Assembly (NCBI GenBank): GCA_017619795.1
Contig: JAFZRP010000069.1
Coordinates: 1 to 64,000, forward strand
Direction of reading: 5' to 3'
Length of the DNA: 64,000 nucleotides
Origin: Treponema sp.
GTDB lineage: Bacteria > Spirochaetota > Spirochaetia > Treponematales > Treponemataceae
Shown: positions 7,788 to 17,699 of the stretch, one piece after another
Layout: each line of letters begins with the position of its first letter
Numbering within the stretch: position 1 is the first letter of the stretch
The notes under the pieces: generated by a model
What the model was told of the DNA's origin: nothing
Seen by the model: the letters and a program-made list of their open reading frames with translations, nothing else
Database searches by the model: none
Program-made: the position numbers and the translations under genes

Positions 7788-9884
7788 ATGGCTAAGCAGT
7801 TAGCAAACACAGAAAAATTTCAGAAGCAGAAAAGTCTTGCCAGACGTATGGGTGCACTTATTTTATGTGTTACAATCGTTCTTATGGCAATTCTCCTCCT
7901 TATTACATCAAGCGTTGTAAAGAATCAGACAACAGCTTCTTACAATGACCTTGCCGAAGAGCTTGCAAACGGTCGAAGTGAGGAAATTGAAAAATGGCTG
8001 AATGTTTATATAAATGACCTTCGTGTTTATACAGACGCTGATGTTGTAAAAACTGGTGATGCAGAAGCTGTAATTGAGTGGCTCCATAATCATACTAACT
8101 TAAGAAATCCAGATTATGACTATATGTTCTTCTGTACTCCAGACGGAACTTCTTACCGCGATACAGGCCTTGTTGGTGGAAAGGGTGCCCTTGTTGAGCG
8201 AGATTACCACCAGGCAATGATGGTTCAGGGAAAAGATACCTTTGTAGGAAACATGGTTCTTTCAAAAACTTCAGGACAGTATGTACTTCCTGTCGCCAGA
8301 GTTGCAAAGGATGCAAACGGAAAGCGTTTTGGTTATTTTGTAGGTATGCTTGGTGTAGAGCAGATTAAGAATGAGATTTCTAAGTTCCTTGTTGGTGAAA
8401 CAGGCTTCTTTATTCTTGCTGACCGCTCTAATCAGATTATTGCTCATAAAAATCCTGACCTTGTTTTGAAATATCTTGATATTTATCCTGAAGTAGAAGA
8501 ACTTGCTTCAAAGCACGAAAAAGACTGTGTTAGCCTTAAAATTGACGGCGTTGACCATATGGCTTACATTTCTCCTGTAAAGAGCCTTCAGTTCACAATC
8601 TGCTATATCGTTTCTTTGAAACAGATTCATATAGCTTCAAGACAGGCAGAAAAAACAATCCTCTTAATCGGAATCGTAATCGGTATTTTGATGTTCGTTC
8701 TGTTCTTTGTAGTTCTCAGCCGAATCCTTTCACGCTTGAACAACATCACAAAGATTGTAGACGAGCTTTCAACTGGTGATGCAGACCTTACAAAGCGTCT
8801 TGATGCCGGTTCTTATGATGAAATTGGACGACTTGTTGCTTCGGTTAATAACTTCCTTGAGAAGTTCCATTCAATTATGTCGACAATTAAGTCTTCACAG
8901 CAGAACCTTAACGAGGCAGGCGATGTTCTTGCAAAAGAAATTGAAAACTCTACGACAACCGTCAGCCAGATGTCCGACAATATCGGTCTTGTTAATACAC
9001 AGGTTAAGAATCAGGCAGAAAGCGTTGACAGTTCTGCAAGTGCAATTACTCAGATTTCACAGAGCATTGAATCTCTTGATTCTATGATTCAAAGCCAGGC
9101 TTCTTCTGTAGTAGAAGCTTCTGCCGCTGTAGAAGAGATGATTGGAAACATCAATTCTGTAGACCGCTCTGTAGTTCAGATGGTTAATGAGTTCTCAATC
9201 CTTGAGCAGGATACAAAGAATGGTATTGAACAGAACTCTTCTGTAAATAGCCTTATTCAGAAAATTGCTGAGCAGTCAACTTCAATGTACGACGCCAACA
9301 CTACAATTCAGAGCATTGCCGAGCAGACAAACCTTCTTGCTATGAATGCCGCAATCGAAGCTGCACATGCCGGTGAAGCAGGAAAGGGCTTCTCTGTTGT
9401 TGCTGACGAAATCAGAAAGCTTGCAGAAACCTCTGCCGAACAGTCTAACAAGATTGGCGAAGAGCTTACAAATATCCAGAACGGTATTACAAAGGTTGTT
9501 GCCGCTTCTTCAGAATCAGAAAAGTCTTTCCAGGCTGTTTCTTCAAGAATCAATGTTACTGCAGAGCTTATTACTCAGATTAAGGGTGCAATGGAAGAGC
9601 AGCAGTCTGGTTCTAAGCAGATTCTCGAAGCACTCCAGGCTATGAATGACAGTACAAGTGAAGTACGAAACTCTGCTTCAGAAATGACAAAGAGCGGCGA
9701 ATCTATGCTTCGTGATGTTACAATGCTTAAAGAGAGTATGAACGATATTGAAAATGCCGTATCAGAAATCCATAGCGGTACAGATTACGTTAATTCAAGT
9801 ACTGGTAAGCTTAGAGAAGTTTCTCAGAGCTTAACACGCTCAATTAAACAGATTGAAAATGATGTAGACTTATTCAAAGTTTAA
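7788..9884 (+). CDS. Methyl-accepting chemotaxis protein with periplasmic Cache-type sensor
   Basis: Transmembrane chemoreceptor of 698 residues feeding CheA/CheW and flagellar control. First helix at about 22-45. A periplasmic domain of about 230 residues has dCache features ([64 protein letters not shown]). The second helix lies near 287-308, followed by HAMP ([12 protein letters not shown]) and a long helical signalling domain. Its hairpin tip [19 protein letters not shown] and then [16 protein letters not shown] is the universal MCP signature. GGAG lies 8 bases before the ATG. No C-terminal CheR-tethering pentapeptide is seen. The ligand cannot be read from sequence. Confidence 0.95.
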   Translation: MAKQLANTEKFQKQKSLARRMGALILCVTIVLMAILLLITSSVVKNQTTASYNDLAEELANGRSEEIEKWLNVYINDLRVYTDADVVKTGDAEAVIEWLHNHTNLRNPDYDYMFFCTPDGTSYRDTGLVGGKGALVERDYHQAMMVQGKDTFVGNMVLSKTSGQYVLPVARVAKDANGKRFGYFVGMLGVEQIKNEISKFLVGETGFFILADRSNQIIAHKNPDLVLKYLDIYPEVEELASKHEKDCVSLKIDGVDHMAYISPVKSLQFTICYIVSLKQIHIASRQAEKTILLIGIVIGILMFVLFFVVLSRILSRLNNITKIVDELSTGDADLTKRLDAGSYDEIGRLVASVNNFLEKFHSIMSTIKSSQQNLNEAGDVLAKEIENSTTTVSQMSDNIGLVNTQVKNQAESVDSSASAITQISQSIESLDSMIQSQASSVVEASAAVEEMIGNINSVDRSVVQMVNEFSILEQDTKNGIEQNSSVNSLIQKIAEQSTSMYDANTTIQSIAEQTNLLAMNAAIEAAHAGEAGKGFSVVADEIRKLAETSAEQSNKIGEELTNIQNGITKVVAASSESEKSFQAVSSRINVTAELITQIKGAMEEQQSGSKQILEALQAMNDSTSEVRNSASEMTKSGESMLRDVTMLKESMNDIENAVSEIHSGTDYVNSSTGKLREVSQSLTRSIKQIENDVDLFKV

Positions 9885-9901
9885 TTCTTTTGTGCTATAA
9901 T
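9873..9901 (+). promoter_or_regulatory. Probable promoter of the lipase/FHA/phosphatase/kinase operon
   Basis: TTCAAA (9873-9878), 17-base spacer, perfect TATAAT (9896-9901). The -35 element overlaps the end of the chemoreceptor gene, and the start site would lie about 40 bases before the next ATG. Confidence 0.5.
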
Positions 9902-9947
9902 ACTCTTTTGGGAGAGTTATTGTAGCCAATTGAATGAAGGTTTTGAA

Positions 9948-11165
9948 ATGAAAGAACATTTTGCAGATATGCTTGATTATCTACAATGGAGAGGAGATTT
10001 GTCTTTTGACGAATCTCCTTTTTGTGCTGTAGATGCTTTAGTCCTATGTCAGTTATCGTATATTCATCTGGACGGTCTTGTTGACCCTTCTTTTGAAGCA
10101 GGTAAGACGCTTGCCGCCATATACAAAGATTTTACCGATGACTCAAATTATATTGCCCGCTGCGATGTGGGTGCGGTTATCAATCCGAAGACAATCGATT
10201 TGTTTGCTGAAGCTGTAAAAACAAAACGCTTTGGAGAAATGACACTCTGTGGTTATCAGACAATCCTTAATGAAGAAAGAATTGAACAATTTGCCGCTAT
10301 GGTATTTATAATTGACCACAAGAATGCAATTGTAGTATTCAGAGGTACGGATGATACTTTTGTAGGCTGGCACGAGGATTTTAATCTTACTTACCTTGAT
10401 AATATTCCATCTCAGCTTTCGGGAGTAGAATATCTTAATAAGGTTGAAAAAGCCTTTGGCGGAAAGATTCTTGTTGCAGGACATTCAAAGGGTGGAAATG
10501 TTGCTGTTTATGCTTCTGTGTACTGCAATAAAGGAATGCGAAAAAAGATTTCCGATATATACAATTTTGACGGTCCAGGCTTTGGCGGACAATTCTTTGT
10601 TAAAAAGGAATACAGGGAGCAGGAATCAAAGCTTCATTCCTTCTATCCGCAGTTTTCTGTAGTTGGAATGACCTTCTATCATCCTAAGGAATTTAAAATT
10701 GTAGACAGCTCCGGTCAGAATGTTTTCCAGCACGATGCCTTTTCGTGGAATATCAGGGGAAGTTCATTTGTTTTCCGAGAAGAGTTTACCGAGGAAAGTA
10801 AGTTCTTCTATGTAGCTTTCAACGACTGGATGGACGATATGACAAAAGAAGATCTTAAAAGGTTTACGCAGGTCTTCTTTAATATTGCTTATGCCAGCGG
10901 TGTAAAAACAAACAGAGATCTTGAAAAAAATAAGCGTCAGGCATCTAAGCGAATACTTTCAGAAATAACAAAGCTTGATTCTGAATCAAAAAAGCACGTA
11001 GTAAAAATTGTTCATATGCTGCTGACTGTTGGACGAGAAAATATTCCATTGTTCAACATATTCCAGGGCAAGGGTATTTTGCAGGATGAGCTTCGCAAAA
11101 TAGAAGACGTATTTGGTAAGTTAGGAAAGAAGGAGGAAATCGACGACGATGAACGAGACGATTGA
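9948..11165 (+). CDS. DUF2974 (Mbeg1-like) alpha/beta-hydrolase, lipase-like
   Basis: Predicted serine hydrolase of 405 residues in the lipase-3/DUF2974 group. The nucleophile elbow is AGHSKGGN, and an upstream strand VVFRGTDD is typical of lipase-3 folds. A C-terminal helical part rich in Lys and Glu follows residue 290. I chose ATG 9948 because GAAGG lies 7 bases before it; a TTG at 9930 in the same frame lacks a site. There is no signal peptide, so it is cytoplasmic. It overlaps the FHA gene by 17 bases and heads a cassette with a phosphatase and a Ser/Thr kinase, suggesting its activity is tied to that signalling unit. Substrate unknown. Confidence 0.82.
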   Translation: MKEHFADMLDYLQWRGDLSFDESPFCAVDALVLCQLSYIHLDGLVDPSFEAGKTLAAIYKDFTDDSNYIARCDVGAVINPKTIDLFAEAVKTKRFGEMTLCGYQTILNEERIEQFAAMVFIIDHKNAIVVFRGTDDTFVGWHEDFNLTYLDNIPSQLSGVEYLNKVEKAFGGKILVAGHSKGGNVAVYASVYCNKGMRKKISDIYNFDGPGFGGQFFVKKEYREQESKLHSFYPQFSVVGMTFYHPKEFKIVDSSGQNVFQHDAFSWNIRGSSFVFREEFTEESKFFYVAFNDWMDDMTKEDLKRFTQVFFNIAYASGVKTNRDLEKNKRQASKRILSEITKLDSESKKHVVKIVHMLLTVGRENIPLFNIFQGKGILQDELRKIEDVFGKLGKKEEIDDDERDD

Positions 11166-11490
11166 AACAAAAACTCCAATTGGAAAACAGCTCAAATCAA
11201 TGGGCGAGTGGAAGCCGGCTTCATATCTTGTGTTCAACAAAAAAAAGGTTGAGCTTGTTGCAAAAATCACTATTGGACGTGAGTCAGATAACGATGTAGT
11301 TGTAGACAACAAGCTTGCAAGCCGCCATCATGCAATAATTCAGAAAATTAAGGATGCCTATTTCTTAAAGGATGAAAAGAGCACGAATGGTACTTATGTA
11401 AACGGTGTGAAAATCCCACCGGAGAAATACGTAAAGCTTAATCCCGGTGACAAAATCACAATCGGGAATATGACACTTGTTGTATCCTAA
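11149..11490 (+). CDS. FHA-domain phosphopeptide-binding protein
   Basis: 113-residue protein that is almost entirely one forkhead-associated domain. Landmarks are TIGRESDNDVVVDN (Gly-Arg), KLASRHHAII (Ser-Arg-His contact residues), KSTNGTYVNG and the closing ITIGNMTLVV. FHA domains bind phosphothreonine peptides. The start lies inside the previous gene and GGAGG (about 11134-11138) precedes it. The gene sits between a lipase-like gene and a PPP-type phosphatase, and the Ser/Thr kinase follows two genes on, so it is the likely reader for that kinase. Confidence 0.92.
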   Translation: MNETIETKTPIGKQLKSMGEWKPASYLVFNKKKVELVAKITIGRESDNDVVVDNKLASRHHAIIQKIKDAYFLKDEKSTNGTYVNGVKIPPEKYVKLNPGDKITIGNMTLVVS

Positions 11491-11495
11491 GCAAT

Positions 11496-12485
11496 ATGGC
11501 TGAATTACCTTCGCACGAGTTTATTTCTTCTCTTGCAGAAAAAGCCTCTACGGTTCTGGAAAACGAAACTGCTTCCTACCGTCCCGCTGATATGAACGGT
11601 AAGCCGGGAAGTCTTCTTGAGCTAAATGAATTACCGGCAATTATTGTTCCGGATCTGCATGCCCGTCCTTATTTTATTGAACATATTCTGAATTACAGCC
11701 TTTCTTATGATTTTTGCGGGGCTGACAATTATGTGTTTAAGAAAATAGCGGTTGAGCAGGCACTTGAGGAAAAGCTTGTAAACCTTATCTGTGTAGGCGA
11801 TGCCATTCATACAGAGCTTACTGCCGACCGCTGGCTTTGCATAGAAAACGAGTTTGCAGCAGGCAAGCACTGCGGTACTTTTATGAAAGCCGAAATGCAG
11901 GAATGTCTTTCTACTCTTTGTGCGGTGATGAACTTAAAATGCAAATACAGGGATAACTTTCATTTTCTAAAGGGAAATCACGAGAATATTCTGAACGAAA
12001 CAGCTGGCGGTGACTTTGCTTTTTGTAAATATGCAGATGAAGGAGAAATGGTAAAGACCTTTATTTCTGAGTATTACGGTGATGATGTCCTTTACCTTAT
12101 TTCCTGTTGGGAAAAAGCTCTTCCGCTTGCGGCGTGCGGCAGTAATTATGTTGTTTCACACGCGGAACCGGTGGCTGTTTATACACGTCAGCAGTTGATA
12201 GATGCCAGATACGATTCTAACGTTGTAAGCGGTCTTATATGGACACGCAACGGACAGGTAAAGAAAAATACGGCAGAAGGAATAATTAAAAATCTTCTTC
12301 CTTCCAAAAATGCAGAAGACAGCTTTTACTTTGCCGGACACCGTCCTGTTTATGAAAAATATGCTTTAAGGCAAAACGGTAAGTTTATTCAGATTCATAA
12401 TACCAGATGCGAAAATATTGCATTGGTTTCTAATAAAAAAGTTTTTAATCCGGACACGGATATTGTAGGAGTGGAGCATGAGTAA
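11496..12485 (+). CDS. PPP-type metallophosphatase, probable partner of the downstream kinase
   Basis: 329-residue calcineurin-like phosphoesterase. Metal-site motifs are present in order: PDLHAR (DxH), CVGDAIHTE (GDxxx), LKGNHENI (GNHE), then VSHAEP and FAGHRP late His residues. This arrangement is that of PPP-family protein phosphatases, although the second motif lacks the usual GDYVDRG. Begins 5 bases after the FHA stop and overlaps the kinase gene by 8 bases (GCATGAGTAATG). The pairing suggests dephosphorylation of the same targets; Ap4A hydrolase activity is an alternative. Confidence 0.85.
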   Translation: MAELPSHEFISSLAEKASTVLENETASYRPADMNGKPGSLLELNELPAIIVPDLHARPYFIEHILNYSLSYDFCGADNYVFKKIAVEQALEEKLVNLICVGDAIHTELTADRWLCIENEFAAGKHCGTFMKAEMQECLSTLCAVMNLKCKYRDNFHFLKGNHENILNETAGGDFAFCKYADEGEMVKTFISEYYGDDVLYLISCWEKALPLAACGSNYVVSHAEPVAVYTRQQLIDARYDSNVVSGLIWTRNGQVKKNTAEGIIKNLLPSKNAEDSFYFAGHRPVYEKYALRQNGKFIQIHNTRCENIALVSNKKVFNPDTDIVGVEHE

Positions 12486-14112
12486 TGAAATCCCTCAGAC
12501 TATAGGCAAGTACAAGGTTATAGGCGAAATTGCAAAGGGTGGAATGGGTGTTGTGTATAAGGCAATTCATCCGTCACTCAAGCGATATGTTGTTATAAAG
12601 AAAATGACTGCGCGCGGAAATGCTGCTAATGCAGAACGTTTCAAAAAAGAAGCCCAGATTCTGCTCGATCTGCAAAGTCCGTACATCGTCCATCTGTTTG
12701 ATTATTTTACAGAAGGCGGCTTCAGATATATGGTAGAAGAGCTCGTTGACGGCGCCGCTTTGGACAAGCTTATTCAAAAGCAGACAAGCCTTCCACCGCA
12801 GATTGCAATGCTTTTTTTGCAGGATGCCTGCTACGCCTTAAAATATGCCCACTCAAAGGATATTGTCCACAGAGATATAAAGCCCGGCAATATACTTATT
12901 TCAAAGCGCGGAGAAATTAAGCTTGCCGACTTTGGTATTGCAAGCGATGTTTCTGAAGGCGACGGTATTACAAAAACAGGTGTTGCGCTTGGAACTCCTG
13001 CCTACATGCCGCCGGAGCAGTTTGAAGACAGCTCCAAGGTAGACTGCCGTGCAGATATTTACGCACTTGGAATAATGCTTTACGAAATGGTAACCGGCAC
13101 AAAGCCTTATCCGGGAACCTTTTCTATGGATACGCTTAAGGTTATTAAAAAGGGCAAATACATTCAGCCGCGACAAATTGACAAAAATATTCCAAAAGAG
13201 ATTTCGCGCCTGATTAAAAAAATGATTAAGCCTTCTCCTAAGCGTCGTTACCAGTCGGTGGACGGTATAATACGGGTTGTAAAAAAATACCTTTCACATT
13301 ATGACACACACGAGCTTAGAGTGCACATTGCAAGAGCTGTAATTTCAAAAGATACATACGAGTTTCCAAAGTTCCTGCCAAAGGATAGAACAAAGCGGAT
13401 TATTAAAAGGATTGTACTGGCTGCGATTCTTGCCGGAACGCTTTTTGGATGCTGCTGGAAGGGTGGACTCATTCACCGGACAGTTTTACGAAAAGTTTAT
13501 ACACCGGTTTGTATTGAAATGGAAATGCCTCATTCTCTGCTCGCAACGCTTGATCTTCCGGTAAGGGCATTTTTCTTCGAAGATGATAATGATAAGATTC
13601 CTGAGGTTCCGGGAACAACTCAAACGCTTGCTGTAAAGGGAAGCTGGCGTTATCAGAATCTGTTTAAGCTGCCGGATTCAGGTATAGAGACAAAAAGAAT
13701 TACTGCTAAAAACAAAACCTACGATTCTGCTGATGTTTTCTTGAAGCACGGTGATTACAGAGTTAAAGTTGTTGTTGGTCCGTATATCTGGTGGAAATCG
13801 TTTACGGTTGGGGATGAACCTGTCGTATTAAATTGTGATTTATTGAAAAACTCTACCCGTAAGCTTTTGATTACTCCGTATGTTTACGATGATGAAACCG
13901 GCAAAGATATTACAAGCCAGTCGAACATTCAGATTCTGTACAACAACAAGTGGGTTCCGCTTTCTTCTGTTGATGAAGAAGAATTGAAAACAGGAACTGT
14001 CTGGAAAATCCGCACAGAATGCGAAGGATATGAATCAAAAACATTCTCACTGTTAATAGATTGGTATCAGGACAGATTGTTCATAAGCTCATCACTAAAA
14101 AAGAAAAAATAG
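12478..14112 (+). CDS. Membrane-anchored eukaryotic-type Ser/Thr protein kinase
   Basis: 544 residues. The kinase domain covers about 10-285: glycine loop IAKGGMGVVYKA, catalytic Lys in VVIKKM (about 41), HRDIKPGNIL, DFGIASD, and GTPAYMPPEQ activation segment. One membrane helix (IVLAAILAGTLFGCCW, about 308-325) is followed by about 215 residues outside with no PASTA repeats, beta-rich in appearance and of no family I recognise. It ends the cassette and is convergent with yigZ, 5 bases apart. Known: such Hanks kinases regulate envelope and division genes. Inferred: the extracytoplasmic part senses an unknown signal. Confidence 0.92.
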   Translation: MSNEIPQTIGKYKVIGEIAKGGMGVVYKAIHPSLKRYVVIKKMTARGNAANAERFKKEAQILLDLQSPYIVHLFDYFTEGGFRYMVEELVDGAALDKLIQKQTSLPPQIAMLFLQDACYALKYAHSKDIVHRDIKPGNILISKRGEIKLADFGIASDVSEGDGITKTGVALGTPAYMPPEQFEDSSKVDCRADIYALGIMLYEMVTGTKPYPGTFSMDTLKVIKKGKYIQPRQIDKNIPKEISRLIKKMIKPSPKRRYQSVDGIIRVVKKYLSHYDTHELRVHIARAVISKDTYEFPKFLPKDRTKRIIKRIVLAAILAGTLFGCCWKGGLIHRTVLRKVYTPVCIEMEMPHSLLATLDLPVRAFFFEDDNDKIPEVPGTTQTLAVKGSWRYQNLFKLPDSGIETKRITAKNKTYDSADVFLKHGDYRVKVVVGPYIWWKSFTVGDEPVVLNCDLLKNSTRKLLITPYVYDDETGKDITSQSNIQILYNNKWVPLSSVDEEELKTGTVWKIRTECEGYESKTFSLLIDWYQDRLFISSSLKKKK

Positions 14113-14117
14113 CGCAA

Positions 14118-14717
14118 TTAACAGAGCTTGCTACTTCCCTTACTAATTTCTCTCACAAAATCTGCAAGCTTGTCAAACTGGTCGCTGCGGATTTTGCCGG
14201 AAATAGTTACTTCTGTGCCATACGCTTCATTCAGGTCAAAAATCTCGTAATTTTCAAGATTTCGCTTTATGACTTTTAAAAGTGAATAATCGGTTGAAAA
14301 AGAAAAATCCTTTTTTTCTATGAGCGGTACAAAAAGCTTGTTCGCGTCTGCCGCAAGAATTACCTGTTTTGCTCCGTTAGAGTATGCTTTTACCAGACCT
14401 CCGGTGCCCAACAGTGTTCCGCCAAACCACCTTGTTATAGTAAGAATTACATTTGTACAGCCACGCCCTTTTAGTACGTCCAAAGCTGGTCGTCCGGCGG
14501 TCCCCGAAGGCTCTCCATCATCACTCATGCCCATAACTTCCGCCCCGTTGCCGGTAATGAATGCGTGAACAACGTGTGTGGAGTCTGAATATTTTTCCTT
14601 CTGCTGTTTTAAGAGATCCCTTGCTTCCGCCTGAGTCTTGCACGGAAGCAGCTCTGAAAGAAATTTTGAGCCTTTTATTGTTTCTTCAAAAGAAATTGGT
14701 TTTATAAGCTCGTCCAT
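14118..14717 (-). CDS. yigZ: YigZ/IMPACT family protein
   Basis: 199-residue member of UPF0029. The N-terminal IMPACT domain carries the signature GMSDDGEPSGTAGRPAL followed by RWFGGTLLGTGGLVKAY. A second small domain (DUF1949 type, ferredoxin-like) covers about 135-199. The family is linked to translation control, and E. coli YigZ is a regulator-like or protease-like protein of unclear activity. The gene follows parC by 11 bases on the same strand, so the two are probably co-transcribed. Confidence 0.9.
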   Translation of the reverse strand: MDELIKPISFEETIKGSKFLSELLPCKTQAEARDLLKQQKEKYSDSTHVVHAFITGNGAEVMGMSDDGEPSGTAGRPALDVLKGRGCTNVILTITRWFGGTLLGTGGLVKAYSNGAKQVILAADANKLFVPLIEKKDFSFSTDYSLLKVIKRNLENYEIFDLNEAYGTEVTISGKIRSDQFDKLADFVREISKGSSKLC

Positions 14718-14728
14718 AGGCGGTTCTA

Positions 14729-16639
14729 TCAGTCAATCTTAATTGTCTGAACTTCCTTTGCGACAACTCGTACACCCTTTGCCTTCAAAGTCTTTTCTTC
14801 AAAATCAGAAGCCTTGAACTTTTCTGTAAGCACCTTCATCTTCGGCTTTTTCACATAATTAAGCTGGAAAGTAAAGGATTTCCTTGTATCAACGTGAAGA
14901 ACTTCCATTCCGTCCGGTGCAAAGAAATAGTCTCTGTTCATTATGTAGCCGTCAATCTTACAGCGCTTGATGTATACATATTGAGTTGCAGGGTCGCGGT
15001 AAAGAATTGTAAAGAGCACCTTTGAAAGCTCTTCCTTTTCTGCATAACCGCAGTATCTGAGTTGAGGGCCAACAAAAAGCTTGTCAGGCGCAACAGAGAT
15101 AGAGTAAATACCGCTCTTTCGAACGTAAATAACCTTGTCGTAAGGAGTGATTTTGAGAACCTCTTCGCCACCGGAAACTCCAATTCCAAGGTAGCCCGAT
15201 TTTTCATCGTATTTAAGAGGAGTGTCTCGTTTAACAACAGCCTTAACGTCAACTGCATGAATATTTGTAATCTTTGTGCGGCGTTTAATTTCTGTTGCAT
15301 TAAGCTTCTTTTCAATTCCGTCAAGCCAGCTGATTGCGTACTCAACAAGGTGCTTCAAAAGCTTATTTATTTCCTTGATTCGGTCATTTATTGCTTTAAC
15401 TTCCTGCTTGTTTTTGTTCATATCGTACAGAGAGATTCTGCGGATAGGAATGCGGAGCAGGTGATCAATATCTTCATCTGTAATAGGACGGATAAGCTCA
15501 GCGGCAAACGGCTTAAAGCCAAGTTTAACTGCCTTGTATACGCCTTCTTCTGTTTTCTGCTGCTCAATCTTCTTATAAATGCGCTCTTCAACAAAGATTC
15601 GTTCAAGTGTTCTGAGGTGGAGCTTTTCCATAAGCTCTGCTTTTTCAAGTTCAAGCTCTTTTTTCAGAATGCCTACAAGCTGCTTTGAATGATATTGAAT
15701 AACCTGAGTACAGGTCATCTGAACAGGCATATTATCCTTGATGACAAGCAGATTACAGTAAATAGTCTGCTCACAGTCGGTAAACGCATAAAGTGAATCT
15801 ACAACATCCTTTGTGTAAACACCGCGCTGGAGCTTAATTTCTATATTAACCTTATCAGAAGTATAATCCTGAATAGAGGTTGCCTTAATCTTTCCGTTTT
15901 TAACAGCCTTTTCAATAGAGTCACAGAGACTTTCAGTTGTAGAACCGTATGGAAGCTCAGTGATAACGATTTTCTTGTCATCAGAGGTGTCCATTTTTGC
16001 ACGGGTTACAATTTTTCCAAGACCATCCTGATAGTCGCTTACATCAATAAGACCACCTGTAGGGAAGTCAGGGTAGAGCTGGAACTTTTCGCCGCGGAGA
16101 CACTTTCGTTCAGCCTCAATTACCTCGTGAATATTGTGGCTTAAAATGTAAGTACTCATACCAACCGCAATTCCTTCAGCACCGAGAATCAAAACTAAAG
16201 GTAGCTTAGCCTGGAACGCAATCGGCTCAACATCGCGGCTGTCGTATGTATCTACATACTGTGTGATTTTATGATTTGTATTAAGGATTTCCTTTGTAAT
16301 AGGTCTTAAGCGGCACTCAATGTATCGGGGAGCAGAAGCGCCGTCGCCCGTGTACATGTTACCGAAGTTTCCCTGCTTGTCTATAAAAAGATCCTTGTTT
16401 GCAAGATTTACAAGTGCAGTATAAATTGAAGAATCACCATGAGGATGATAAGCCATTACCTTTCCACAAAGATTGGCAACCTTTGTAAAACGTCCATCAT
16501 CTGTTTTAATGAGAGTATGAATAATTCTTCGCTGAACTGGTTTTAAACCGTCTGTTATCTCTGGAATTGCGCGGTCACGGATTACGTAACTTGCGTACTG
16601 AATGAAGTTCTGGTCAAAGAGATTTTTTACGTATGCCAT
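14729..16639 (-). CDS. parC: DNA topoisomerase IV subunit A (short spirochaete form)
   Basis: Type IIA topoisomerase breakage-reunion subunit, 636 residues. The quinolone-resistance region reads MAYHPHGDSSIYTALVNLA and the active-site Tyr is in APRYIECRL (about residue 115). The C-terminal DNA-wrapping part is short, lacks the GyrA box and ends in a Lys-rich tail, so this is ParC rather than GyrA. Spirochaete ParC proteins of about 630 residues are known. No parE is adjacent, unlike the usual parE-parC pair; it must be elsewhere. It probably shares a transcript with yigZ. Confidence 0.88.
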   Translation of the reverse strand: MAYVKNLFDQNFIQYASYVIRDRAIPEITDGLKPVQRRIIHTLIKTDDGRFTKVANLCGKVMAYHPHGDSSIYTALVNLANKDLFIDKQGNFGNMYTGDGASAPRYIECRLRPITKEILNTNHKITQYVDTYDSRDVEPIAFQAKLPLVLILGAEGIAVGMSTYILSHNIHEVIEAERKCLRGEKFQLYPDFPTGGLIDVSDYQDGLGKIVTRAKMDTSDDKKIVITELPYGSTTESLCDSIEKAVKNGKIKATSIQDYTSDKVNIEIKLQRGVYTKDVVDSLYAFTDCEQTIYCNLLVIKDNMPVQMTCTQVIQYHSKQLVGILKKELELEKAELMEKLHLRTLERIFVEERIYKKIEQQKTEEGVYKAVKLGFKPFAAELIRPITDEDIDHLLRIPIRRISLYDMNKNKQEVKAINDRIKEINKLLKHLVEYAISWLDGIEKKLNATEIKRRTKITNIHAVDVKAVVKRDTPLKYDEKSGYLGIGVSGGEEVLKITPYDKVIYVRKSGIYSISVAPDKLFVGPQLRYCGYAEKEELSKVLFTILYRDPATQYVYIKRCKIDGYIMNRDYFFAPDGMEVLHVDTRKSFTFQLNYVKKPKMKVLTEKFKASDFEEKTLKAKGVRVVAKEVQTIKID

Positions 16640-16773
16640 TTTTTCCCACCCAAAAAATGTTTTATCTATATAATTATAAAGGAAAAAATCTGAAGTGAAA
16701 AGTAATAAAATTGCAAAACTCCCAGAAAATGTATAAAATAAAAATAATCTTAATCCAGGTGGAGAAATATTTT

Positions 16774-17679
16774 ATGAATAATAATGCAAAAAAAAGTCTG
16801 GTCGCATTATTTGCTTTTAGTTGTCTGGTTTTTACAGTAATTTTTTCGGGCTGTTCGTCTGAAAAAAAGCCTTTACTGGAAAATATTGCTCAAATCTCAA
16901 ATGATAATGATTCTCCGCTTAAATACAATTGTACTTTTAATGGCACAAAGCATATTTTCATCATCGATTTTCCTGATGGTAAGGCTTCAGATGAAGGCTG
17001 TCCGCTTGTCGTAATGCTTCACGGTTATGGACGCTCTCCAGAAAGCTTCAGGGAAGACAGCCATTTTGAAAAGCCTGCAAACGAAAAAGGTTATGTTGTT
17101 GTGTATGCATCTGGAACTGGCGGCGGCTGGAATTCTGGACTTGGACTAGATAATATAAAGGATGTTGATTACATTATCGCACTTACCGAATATCTCCAGA
17201 AGGAATATAAGCTTGATAAAAAGCATACGTATGCAGTTGGCTTTAGTAACGGTGCCTTTATGACTCACCGGCTTGCAATGGAAGCTCCAAAAACTTTTTC
17301 TGCATGTGTAAGTGTTGCCGGAAAACTGCCTGAAAAAATCTGGGAAAAGCGAAATAAAAAGAATAAGGTTTCTGTTTTCCAGATTAGCGGTGAAAAGGAT
17401 AGTGTTGTTCCAAAGCTGCTCGACGGCAGCGCAAAGACTGCAAAGGATCCTGCAATTGAAGATGTTATGGAATATTGGGCGGTAACGAATGGGCTTGACA
17501 GCAAGACAGAAGAAATGGTTGGTAAAGGATCGGTGCTTACAAAATATACAAAGGCAGGAAAGCAGAATCAGGTCTGGCATCTTTTAGTAAAGGATGGACG
17601 TCACGACTGGCCGAGTGTTGAACATAACGGAATAAATATGAATGAAATGATTATTGATTTTTTTGAATCAGTAAAATAA
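16774..17679 (+). CDS. Esterase lipoprotein of the LpqC / PHB-depolymerase (CE1-like) family
   Basis: 301 residues from ATG 16774, chosen because GGTGGAG lies 9 bases upstream and a lipobox follows (VIFSGC, Cys near 28); an upstream TTG start would bury the signal. Alpha/beta hydrolase landmarks: CPLVVMLHGYGRS, nucleophile GFSNGA, catalytic His in DGRHDWPS. The family includes feruloyl and acetylxylan esterases and poly-3-hydroxybutyrate depolymerases. A cell-wall esterase would fit a rumen lifestyle, but this is inference. Surface or periplasmic lipoprotein. Confidence 0.85.
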   Translation: MNNNAKKSLVALFAFSCLVFTVIFSGCSSEKKPLLENIAQISNDNDSPLKYNCTFNGTKHIFIIDFPDGKASDEGCPLVVMLHGYGRSPESFREDSHFEKPANEKGYVVVYASGTGGGWNSGLGLDNIKDVDYIIALTEYLQKEYKLDKKHTYAVGFSNGAFMTHRLAMEAPKTFSACVSVAGKLPEKIWEKRNKKNKVSVFQISGEKDSVVPKLLDGSAKTAKDPAIEDVMEYWAVTNGLDSKTEEMVGKGSVLTKYTKAGKQNQVWHLLVKDGRHDWPSVEHNGINMNEMIIDFFESVK

Positions 17680-17699
17680 ATAAAAGGACGAAGTAAAAA

